A stretch of 64,000 nucleotides of DNA from Comamonadaceae bacterium UBA2121 (GTDB lineage: Bacteria > Pseudomonadota > Gammaproteobacteria > Burkholderiales > Burkholderiaceae_C), in NCBI GenBank assembly GCA_002331385.1, contig DCYB01000012.1:124001-188000 (forward strand), read 5' to 3'. A model generated the notes under the pieces. The model was given only the letters and a program-made list of their open reading frames with translations, did no database searches and was not told the origin of the DNA. Positions 58,152 to 64,000 of this stretch are shown one piece after another (within the stretch, counting starts at the first letter, position 1; every line of letters begins with the position of its first letter). A program made the position numbers and the translations under genes.

Positions 58152-59000
58152 ATGAGGATTGCACTGGGCGTCAGCTACAACGGTCAGGCCTATAACGGCT
58201 GGCAAAGCCAGCCTTCTGGCAACACCGTACAAGACCAACTCGAAGCGGCCCTGGGCCGCTTTGCTACTCATGAGGTGTCCACCATTTGCGCGGGACGCAC
58301 CGATGCGGGCGTGCACGGCACGATGCAGGTGGTGCACTTCGACACGCCGCTGGAGCGCGTGCCGTTTTCCTGGGTGCGTGGCACGAATACCTTCTTGCCA
58401 CCCGACATCGCCGTGCAATGGGCGCAGCCAGTGCCGGATGCCTTCCATTCGCGCGCCTGCGCCATTGCGCGCCGCTATGCCTACGTGCTGCTGCAGTCGC
58501 CCGTGCGCCCCAGCGTGGAAGCGGGACGCGTGGGCTGGGTGTTCCATGAGCTGGATGGCGCCGCCATGCAGCAAGCGGCGGATATGTTGCTGGGCGAGCA
58601 CGACTTCACCTCGTTCCGCGCCTCGGCCTGCCAGGCCAAAAGCCCGATCAAGACCGTGCGCCGCATCCACATCACGCGGCGCGGCACGGCGAGCATCGAG
58701 CATGACAGTGCTGCCACCGCAGCCTCTGCGGGGCCGCATCACTTCGCACCATGCTACTGGCGCTTCGAGTTCGAGGCCAACGCCTTCCTGCACCACATGA
58801 TCCGCAACATCATGGGCTGCCTGATCGCGGTGGGCCAAGGCCTGCGGTCGCCCGAATGGATGCGCGATGTGCTCGCCGCGCGCTCCCGCGATGCAGCTGC
58901 ACCCACGTTCTCCCCTGACGGCCTGTATTTCCTTGGCCCTGTGTATGAGAAGGAATGGGGCCTGCCCGAGCGCACGGCTGCGTATGATTGGCTCCCATGA
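58152..59000 (+). CDS. truA: tRNA pseudouridine(38-40) synthase TruA
   Basis: A 282-residue enzyme that isomerises uridines 38-40 in the tRNA anticodon arm. The start MRIALGVSYNGQAYNGWQSQ and the catalytic aspartate in CAGRTDAGVHG (Asp51) are diagnostic; RRYAYVLLQ, HDFTSFRASACQAKSP and FLHHMIRNIMGCLIAVG follow. GGAG precedes the ATG by five bases. The stop overlaps trpF (ATGA). Confidence 0.96.
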   Translation: MRIALGVSYNGQAYNGWQSQPSGNTVQDQLEAALGRFATHEVSTICAGRTDAGVHGTMQVVHFDTPLERVPFSWVRGTNTFLPPDIAVQWAQPVPDAFHSRACAIARRYAYVLLQSPVRPSVEAGRVGWVFHELDGAAMQQAADMLLGEHDFTSFRASACQAKSPIKTVRRIHITRRGTASIEHDSAATAASAGPHHFAPCYWRFEFEANAFLHHMIRNIMGCLIAVGQGLRSPEWMRDVLAARSRDAAAPTFSPDGLYFLGPVYEKEWGLPERTAAYDWLP

Positions 59001-59740
59001 GCGCCGTCTTGCCCCCTTCTTTCCCCGCCCCCCTGTTCACTGCTTCCCCTGCCCGCACCCGCATCAAGATTTGCGGGCTCACGCGCGAGGAGGACGTGGA
59101 TTGCGCCGTCAGCGCCGGAGCCGACGCGATCGGCTTTGTGCTGTATGCGAAAAGCCCGCGCGCCGTGACGCCTGCGCGCGCGGCTGAACTCGCGCGCCGT
59201 CTGCCGCCATTCGTCACGCCAGTGCTGCTGTTCGTGAATGCGCCGGCCAGCGAAGTCATGGCCGCGTGCGAGCAAGTGCCCGGCTCCATCGTGCAGTTTC
59301 ATGGTGATGAAACACCCGATGCATGCTGGAAGGCCAGCGGCCAGGGCGTGCGCCCCTACCTGCGCGCTGCCAGAATTCCACTGGGAGAAGACGCCGGGCG
59401 CTTCGACTTGGTAAAATTCGCCCAGGATTACTCAAAGGCCCAGGCCATCCTGCTCGACGCGCATGTCGACGGGTTTGGCGGTGGCGGGAAAACATTCAAT
59501 TGGTCACTCCTTCCAACAAGCGTCGACTCTCACCTCGTTTTGTCTGGTGGACTCACGCCTGCAAACGTGACCGCTGGCGTCCAGCAGGTGCGCCCGCGTT
59601 GCAAGACGCTGGCCGTTGACGTGAGCTCCGGCGTCGAGGCCGATGCCCCCCATGGTGGCACCCTCAAGGGAATCAAGGACGCCGGAAAAATCCATCGTTT
59701 CATCGCCGCCGTACGCGCCGCCGATGTCGCCTCAGCCTGA
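58997..59740 (+). CDS. trpF: Phosphoribosylanthranilate isomerase
   Basis: A 247-residue beta/alpha-barrel enzyme, third step of tryptophan synthesis. The core begins RTRIKICGLTREEDVDCAVSAGADAIGFVLY (in pieces), with the catalytic cysteine in KICGLT and the aspartate in LLDAHVDGFGGGGKTFNW. LVLSGGLTPANV and VDVSSGVEADAPHGGTLKGIKD form the phosphate site. ATG 58997 overlaps the truA stop; a start three codons upstream (58988) would lie in truA. About 20 residues precede the barrel. Same operon as trpB and trpA. Confidence 0.95.
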   Translation: MSAVLPPSFPAPLFTASPARTRIKICGLTREEDVDCAVSAGADAIGFVLYAKSPRAVTPARAAELARRLPPFVTPVLLFVNAPASEVMAACEQVPGSIVQFHGDETPDACWKASGQGVRPYLRAARIPLGEDAGRFDLVKFAQDYSKAQAILLDAHVDGFGGGGKTFNWSLLPTSVDSHLVLSGGLTPANVTAGVQQVRPRCKTLAVDVSSGVEADAPHGGTLKGIKDAGKIHRFIAAVRAADVASA

Positions 59741-59752
59741 ATTTTTCTGACC

Positions 59753-61021
59753 ATGTCTGCATACAATTATCCTGACTCTCTGGGCCATTTCGGCCCCTAT
59801 GGCGGCTCGTTCGCCAGCGAAACACTCACGCACGCCATCAATGAGCTGCGTGATGCCTACGCGCACTACCAGAACGATCCCGAATTCCTGAAGGAATTCC
59901 ACTACGAGCTCGCTCACTTCGTGGGCCGCCCTTCGCCCGTCTACCACGCGGCGCGCACCAGCAAGGAAATGGGCGGCGCACAGATTTACCTGAAGCGTGA
60001 AGACCTCAACCATACGGGCGCGCACAAGATCAACAACGTGATCGGACAGGCCATGCTCGCCAAGCGCATGGGTAAGCCGCGCATCATTGCGGAAACCGGC
60101 GCCGGCCAGCACGGCGTGGCCACGGCCACCATCTGCGCGCGCTATGGTCTGGAATGCATCGTCTACATGGGCGCCGAGGACGTGAAACGCCAAAGCCCCA
60201 ACGTCTACCGCATGAACCTGCTGGGCGCGACCGTTGTGCCCGTGGAGTCCGGCAGCCGCACGCTCAAGGACGCCCTCAACGAAGCCATGCGCGACTGGGT
60301 CGCGAACGTGGACAACACGTTCTACATCATCGGTACCGTGGCGGGCCCGCACCCTTATCCGATGATGGTGCGTGATTTCCAGAGCGTGATCGGCGAGGAA
60401 TGCCTCCAGCAGATGCCCGAGTTGCTCAAGGCGCAGAACATGACCGCGGAACAACCCGACGCCGTGATCGCCTGCGTGGGCGGCGGCAGCAACGCCATGG
60501 GCATTTTCTACCCCTACATCCAGCACGACAAAACACGCCTCATCGGCGTGGAAGCAGCGGGCGAAGGGCTGGAAAGCGGCAAGCACTCGGCCTCGCTGCA
60601 GCGCGGCTCGTCGGGCGTGCTGCACGGCAATCGCACCTTCATCCTGCAAGATGACAACGGCCAGATCACCGAAACCCACAGCATCAGCGCGGGGCTCGAC
60701 TATCCCGGCGTCGGCCCCGAGCATGCGTGGCTGCAGGAAATCGGTCGCGCACAATACGTCGGCATCACCGACAAGGAAGCGCTCGACGCATTCCACTACC
60801 TGTGCCGCACCGAAGGCATCATTCCCGCGCTGGAATCGAGCCACGCCGTGGCCTACGCCATGAAACTGGCCAAAGAGATGCGGCCCGATCAATCCATTCT
60901 CGTGAGCCTGTCCGGCCGCGGAGACAAAGACATTGGCACCGTTGCCGACCTGACAGGCGGCGACTACTACGACCGCCCCAGTATGCGCGGACACGCCGTC
61001 AAGGGAGGCCCGGCAGCATGA
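59753..61021 (+). CDS. trpB: Tryptophan synthase beta chain
   Basis: A 422-residue PLP enzyme that joins indole and serine. GHFGPYGGSFASETL opens the protein; the PLP lysine is in LNHTGAHKINN (Lys92); ETGAGQHGVATAT, the phosphate loop GGGSNAMG and ETHSISAGLDYPGVGPEHAWL follow. A C-terminal LSGRGDKDI is typical. The stop overlaps the trpA start by four bases (ATGA), consistent with the alpha2-beta2 complex. Confidence 0.98.
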   Translation: MSAYNYPDSLGHFGPYGGSFASETLTHAINELRDAYAHYQNDPEFLKEFHYELAHFVGRPSPVYHAARTSKEMGGAQIYLKREDLNHTGAHKINNVIGQAMLAKRMGKPRIIAETGAGQHGVATATICARYGLECIVYMGAEDVKRQSPNVYRMNLLGATVVPVESGSRTLKDALNEAMRDWVANVDNTFYIIGTVAGPHPYPMMVRDFQSVIGEECLQQMPELLKAQNMTAEQPDAVIACVGGGSNAMGIFYPYIQHDKTRLIGVEAAGEGLESGKHSASLQRGSSGVLHGNRTFILQDDNGQITETHSISAGLDYPGVGPEHAWLQEIGRAQYVGITDKEALDAFHYLCRTEGIIPALESSHAVAYAMKLAKEMRPDQSILVSLSGRGDKDIGTVADLTGGDYYDRPSMRGHAVKGGPAA

Positions 61022-61833
61022 GCACGAACCGCATCACCACCACGTTTGACAAACTGAGGCAGGAAGGCCGCAAGGCGCTGATTCCCTATATCACCGCGGG
61101 CTACCCGTTCGCCGCCATCACGCCCTCGCTCATGCACGGCATGGTCGAGGCGGGCGCTGACGTGATCGAGCTGGGCGTGCCCTTTTCCGATCCGATGGCC
61201 GACGGCCCCGTGATCCAGAAGGCCGGCGACCGCGCGATTGCCAACGGCGTGAACCTGAAGATGGTGCTCAGCCACGTGGCCGAATTCCGCCAGAAGAACC
61301 AGACCACGCCGGTCGTGCTCATGGGCTATGCCAACCCGGTCGAGCGCTATGACCAGTTGCATGGTGCGGACGCCTTCGTGAACGACGCAGCCCAATCCGG
61401 TGTCGACGGCATCCTCATCGTGGACTATCCGCCGGAAGAATGCACCGAGTTTGCCGCCAAGTTGCGCGCGCGCGGTATGGACCTGATCTTCCTACTCGCC
61501 CCCACCAGCACCGACGAGCGCATCCAGCAGGTGGCCAAGGTCGCCAGCGGTTATGTGTACTACGTCTCGCTCAAGGGCGTGACCGGCTCGGGCGCGCTCG
61601 ACACCAGCGCCGTGGAAGCCATGCTCCCGAAAATCCGCAAACACGTGCACATTCCCGTCGGCGTGGGCTTTGGCATTCGCGATGCGCAGACCGCACAAAC
61701 GCTCTCGCGCTTTTCGGATGCGATCATCATTGGCAGCAAGATCATCCAGTTGCTGGAAGACCAGCCGCACGAAAAAGTAATCCCCCTGACCATTGATTTT
61801 CTGCGCGGCGTGCGCAAGGCAATGGACGCATAA
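61018..61833 (+). CDS. trpA: Tryptophan synthase alpha chain
   Basis: A 271-residue beta/alpha barrel that cleaves indole-3-glycerol phosphate. Catalytic Glu51 and Asp62 are in IELGVPFSDPMADGPVIQ; LMGYANPVERY, ADFGV-like VDGILIVDYPPEE, the flexible loop-6 region GVTGSGALDTSAV and GVGFGIRDAQT follow. ATG 61018 overlaps the trpB stop, which decides the start in a frame that is open much further upstream. Confidence 0.97.
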   Translation: MSTNRITTTFDKLRQEGRKALIPYITAGYPFAAITPSLMHGMVEAGADVIELGVPFSDPMADGPVIQKAGDRAIANGVNLKMVLSHVAEFRQKNQTTPVVLMGYANPVERYDQLHGADAFVNDAAQSGVDGILIVDYPPEECTEFAAKLRARGMDLIFLLAPTSTDERIQQVAKVASGYVYYVSLKGVTGSGALDTSAVEAMLPKIRKHVHIPVGVGFGIRDAQTAQTLSRFSDAIIIGSKIIQLLEDQPHEKVIPLTIDFLRGVRKAMDA

Positions 61834-61847
61834 TCCCGCAATTGCGA

Positions 61848-61883
61848 TGGGCGTTGTATTTCACAAAATGAAATAGACGCCCA
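61848..61883 (+). promoter_or_regulatory. Long perfect-armed hairpin in the accD leader
   Basis: TGGGCGT (61848-61854) pairs with ACGCCCA (61877-61883), and TATTTCA (61857-61863) with TGAAATA (61869-61875). That gives 14 base pairs with one small internal loop and an apical loop CAAAA. No T-run follows. It ends 28 bases before the accD ATG and about 14 bases before its Shine-Dalgarno. Confidence 0.65.
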
Positions 61884-61911
61884 CGTTTGCGTATTGGAAA
61901 GGAAACCTCCC

Positions 61912-62784
61912 ATGTCCTGGCTCGAAAAATTGCTGCCCGCCAAGATCCAGCCCACGGATCCGGCCGAGCGCCGCCAGATGCCCGAAGGCCTGTGGATCAA
62001 ATGCCCCAGTTGCGAGACCGTGCTCTACAAGGCCGACCTTGATCACAACCAGATGGTCTGCCCCAAATGCGGACACCACCACCGCATTGGCGCACGCGCG
62101 CGTCTGGACGCTTTCCTCGATCCGGAAGGCCGTTATGAACTCGGCCAGGAAGTCCTGCCGGTGGACGCCCTCAAGTTCAAGGACAGCCGCAAGTACCCCG
62201 AGCGCCTGAAGGAAGCTCTGGAGCACACGGGCGAGACCGATGCGCTCATCGTCATGGGCGGCTCGGTCAAGAGCATCAACGTCGTGGCGGCGTGCTTCGA
62301 ATTCGACTTCATGGGCGGCTCCATGGGCAGCGTCGTGGGCGAGCGTTTCGTGCGCGGCGTGGAAAACGCGATCGAACAAAAGGTCCCCTTCATCTGCTTC
62401 ACCGCTACCGGTGGTGCACGCATGCAGGAAGGTCTGCTGTCGCTCATGCAAATGGCCAAGACCAACGCTGCGCTCACCCGCCTGGCAAAGAAGGGCCTGC
62501 CCTACATCAGCGTGCTGACCGACCCGACCATGGGCGGCGTCTCCGCTGGCTTTGCCTTCGTGGGCGACATCGTCATCGCCGAACCCAAGGCGCTGATCGG
62601 CTTTGCAGGTCCGCGCGTCATCGAATCCACCGTGCGCGTGACTCTGCCCGAAGGGTTCCAGCGCGCCGAGTTCCTCCAGACCAAGGGCGCGGTCGATTTC
62701 ATCTGCGACCGCCGCGAACTGCGCCAAACCATCGCGCAAAGTCTGGCCATGCTGCAACGCCTTCCCGCAGACGCCGTCGCCTGA
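61912..62784 (+). CDS. accD: Acetyl-CoA carboxylase carboxyltransferase subunit beta
   Basis: A 290-residue subunit that, with AccA, transfers the carboxyl group from biotin to acetyl-CoA, the first step of fatty acid synthesis. The N-terminal zinc ribbon is intact (Cys31, Cys34, Cys50, Cys53 in IKCPSCETVLY and VCPKCGHHHRI). The crotonase-fold core has FDFMGGSMGSVVGERFVRG, ATGGARMQEGLLSLMQM, PTMGGVSAGFAFVGD and FAGPRVIESTVR. ATG 61912 is preceded by AAAGGA; an ATG-like start six codons upstream is not needed. Close behind trpA, with a hairpin between, and followed by a strong terminator. Confidence 0.97.
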   Translation: MSWLEKLLPAKIQPTDPAERRQMPEGLWIKCPSCETVLYKADLDHNQMVCPKCGHHHRIGARARLDAFLDPEGRYELGQEVLPVDALKFKDSRKYPERLKEALEHTGETDALIVMGGSVKSINVVAACFEFDFMGGSMGSVVGERFVRGVENAIEQKVPFICFTATGGARMQEGLLSLMQMAKTNAALTRLAKKGLPYISVLTDPTMGGVSAGFAFVGDIVIAEPKALIGFAGPRVIESTVRVTLPEGFQRAEFLQTKGAVDFICDRRELRQTIAQSLAMLQRLPADAVA

Positions 62785-62797
62785 TGCGCACTGCATC

Positions 62798-62834
62798 AAA
62801 AAACCGCCAGCAGCCCTCGCTCTGGCGGTTTTTT
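62798..62834. terminator. Terminator behind accD, bidirectional
   Basis: AAAAAACCGCCAG (62798-62810) pairs with CTGGCGGTTTTTT (62822-62834). It serves accD and, in the other direction, the yggT gene ending at 62856. Confidence 0.93.
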
Positions 62835-62855
62835 CATGGCTGCGCGCAGCGCAAC

Positions 62856-63404
62856 CTAGTGCATGACGCCCATCTGGATGTTGCCCAGAACGATCATGAC
62901 GATCTGCAGCAGCACCAGCGCCACCAAAGGCGACAAATCGATGCCTCCCACCAGCGGCACCACGCGGCGGATCGGGCGCAACACCGGCTCGCACAGACGA
63001 TCGATCACGCCGCTGAGCGGTGAGCGCGTCTGCACCCACGACAGCACGGCGTTCGCAATGATCAGCACCATCATCAGCGTGACGGCGATGCGCAGCAAAC
63101 CAAACACGGCCAACAGCAGCGTCACGACAAAGCCTGCTGCGCCGCCCAGCAGCAACGTGATCACGGCGTATTGCACCAGCTGCGCCAGAAACGCCCCGAG
63201 CACGCAGGACAAGTCCCACCCGCCCGTAGCGGGAATGATGCGGCGCAACGGCACGACCAGCCAATCCGTGAAAGCGAACACCAACTGCCCCACCGGATTG
63301 GAGAACGGCACGCGCTGCGCCTGCATATAAAGACGCAGCAGGCAGGCACCCGTCAGGAGCCCGCAGGCGACATCAAGCAAGAGGGAAATGATCTGAAAAA
63401 GCAT
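62856..63404 (-). CDS. YggT family membrane protein
   Basis: A 182-residue protein with four to five membrane helices, built of two YGGT repeats: AFTDWLVVPLRRIIPATGG and LCEPVLRPIRRVVPLVGGIDLSPLVALVLL (in pieces). The P-hydrophobic-R-R-hydrophobic-P motif occurs in both halves (PLRRIIP, PIRRVVP). Proposed roles in other bacteria concern osmotic stress and cell division or envelope organisation, but none is firm. ATG 63404 is chosen; residues upstream in the frame do not resemble the family. Divergent from the next gene with 85 bases between. Confidence 0.9.
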   Translation of the reverse strand: MLFQIISLLLDVACGLLTGACLLRLYMQAQRVPFSNPVGQLVFAFTDWLVVPLRRIIPATGGWDLSCVLGAFLAQLVQYAVITLLLGGAAGFVVTLLLAVFGLLRIAVTLMMVLIIANAVLSWVQTRSPLSGVIDRLCEPVLRPIRRVVPLVGGIDLSPLVALVLLQIVMIVLGNIQMGVMH

Positions 63405-63489
63405 GTTGTCAAGGCGTTTTAATGTCTTTGAATGGCCGAAGCCACGACCTACGTGGGATGATAGCGATGCACTCCGATGGTTCTCCCGC

Positions 63490-64000
63490 ATGCCCCAACA
63501 ACTGACACTGTCTTCCCTTCCGCTCTTTCCTCTTGGCACGGTACTGTTTCCCGGCGGACTGTTATCGCTGCGAGTATTCGAAGTGCGCTATCTCGACATG
63601 GTGCGCAAATGCCATCAGGCCGGTGCGCCTTTTGGCGTCGTTGCGCTGGCCAAGGGTGCCGAAGTGCGCAAGGCGGGTGCGCCCCAAGAGGAACTCTACT
63701 CCATCGGCACGCTGGCCACCATCGAAGAGCTCCAGTCGCCTCAACCGGGATTGTTGCTGGTGCGCTGCCAGGGCGGTGAGCGTTTTCGCATCACCCAACA
63801 GCACTTGCTGCACCACGGTCTGTGGGTGGCCGACGTGGACATGATGGACCCCGATCTGAGTGTGCCCATTCCGCCCGAGCAGCAATACGTGGCCGACTTG
63901 CTCGCCAATGCGCAGCACTCACTGCGCGAAAAATCGCCGCACACGGACGTGGTCACCCATTCCACCACCGATCAGCTCAACGACTGCGCGTGGGTTGCCA
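63490..64000 (+). CDS. LON peptidase substrate-binding domain protein (3' end outside window)
   Basis: The first 170 residues are visible and the frame remains open at the edge. LSSLPLFPLGTVLFPGGLLSLRVFEVRYLDMVRKC (in pieces), FGVVALAKGAEV, GTLATIEELQSPQPGLLLVRCQGGERFRI (in pieces) match the isolated N-terminal LON domain (PF02190-type), without the protease part so far as seen. Such stand-alone proteins have unknown function, possibly substrate recognition. TGATAG (63459-63464) lies about 25 bases before the ATG and may be its -10. Confidence 0.88.
   Translation, partial: MPQQLTLSSLPLFPLGTVLFPGGLLSLRVFEVRYLDMVRKCHQAGAPFGVVALAKGAEVRKAGAPQEELYSIGTLATIEELQSPQPGLLLVRCQGGERFRITQQHLLHHGLWVADVDMMDPDLSVPIPPEQQYVADLLANAQHSLREKSPHTDVVTHSTTDQLNDCAWVA

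Noticed and set aside
1..64000. tRNA, rRNA, CRISPR arrays, prophage or complete insertion sequence
   Set aside because: I found no cloverleaf-like sequence, no regularly spaced repeats, no transposase with inverted ends and no phage structural gene; the only mobile-element trace is the recombinase remnant.

Overview
The window looks like a chromosomal segment of a betaproteobacterium of the order Burkholderiales, most probably family Comamonadaceae (relatives of Comamonas, Delftia or Acidovorax). The base composition is GC-rich throughout. The gene orders rpsF-priB-rpsR-rplI-dnaB, alaA-hom-thrC-mobB-moeA-moaD, leuC-entericidin-leuD-leuB and asd-fimV-truA-trpF-trpB-trpA-accD are those I associate with that family. 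This is inference from gene content; no 16S or other marker RNA is present, and I see no tRNA, rRNA, CRISPR array or insertion sequence.

Layout: 1-5.6 kb is the end of a type IV pilus minor-pilin operon (pilW partial, pilX, pilY1). From 5.8 to 11.6 kb lie a lipoprotein-like phospholipase D, dusC, a GNAT acetyltransferase, an aldehyde dehydrogenase and a small membrane protein behind clpB. clpB (11.7-14.3 kb) has a sigma-32-like -35 element. moaE follows, then an apparently inserted block (15.1-19.6 kb) with two small hypotheticals, a lysine-rich candidate leader ORF, a DapA-like lyase, a TonB-dependent receptor and a serine-recombinase remnant. From 19.6 to 26 kb a minus-strand series carries moaD, moeA and mobB (molybdopterin cofactor) and thrC, hom and alaA (threonine, methionine and alanine). 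Next come a Mth938-like gene, bcp, PIN-PhoH with a coiled-coil membrane partner, and putP.

From 31.7 to 35 kb are dnaB and the ribosomal rpsF-priB-rpsR-rplI operon. They are divergent from the heat-shock genes grpE-dnaK-dnaJ, which are driven by a textbook sigma-32 promoter. An OPT transporter, a decayed ubiU remnant with an FNR-like site, and an intact ubiD follow. The leucine genes (LysR regulator, leuC, a tiny entericidin-like lipoprotein, leuD, leuB) run from 43 to 48 kb. The block 47.9-53.6 kb looks accessory: an IclR-family regulator divergent from an MHS transporter, a nitrilase and a flavin-reductase-like protein, plus two unrelated small genes. The tail holds asd, fimV, truA, trpF, trpB, trpA, accD, yggT and the start of a LON-domain protein.

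The most interesting signal is in front of asd. A 32-codon ORF starting about 9 bases after a -10 box is rich in threonine near its end (STKTTTI), and is followed by an 11-bp stem and then a weaker hairpin with a run of six T. This has the architecture of a threonine/isoleucine transcription attenuator like thrL, but on asd. A similar ORF ending in lysine codons precedes the DapA-like gene. Other notable items are exact DnaA boxes upstream of dnaB and dnaK, five TTGAT/ATCAA half-sites in the IclR divergent promoter, a decayed ubiU next to a live ubiD, and strong leader hairpins in front of accD and behind clpB.
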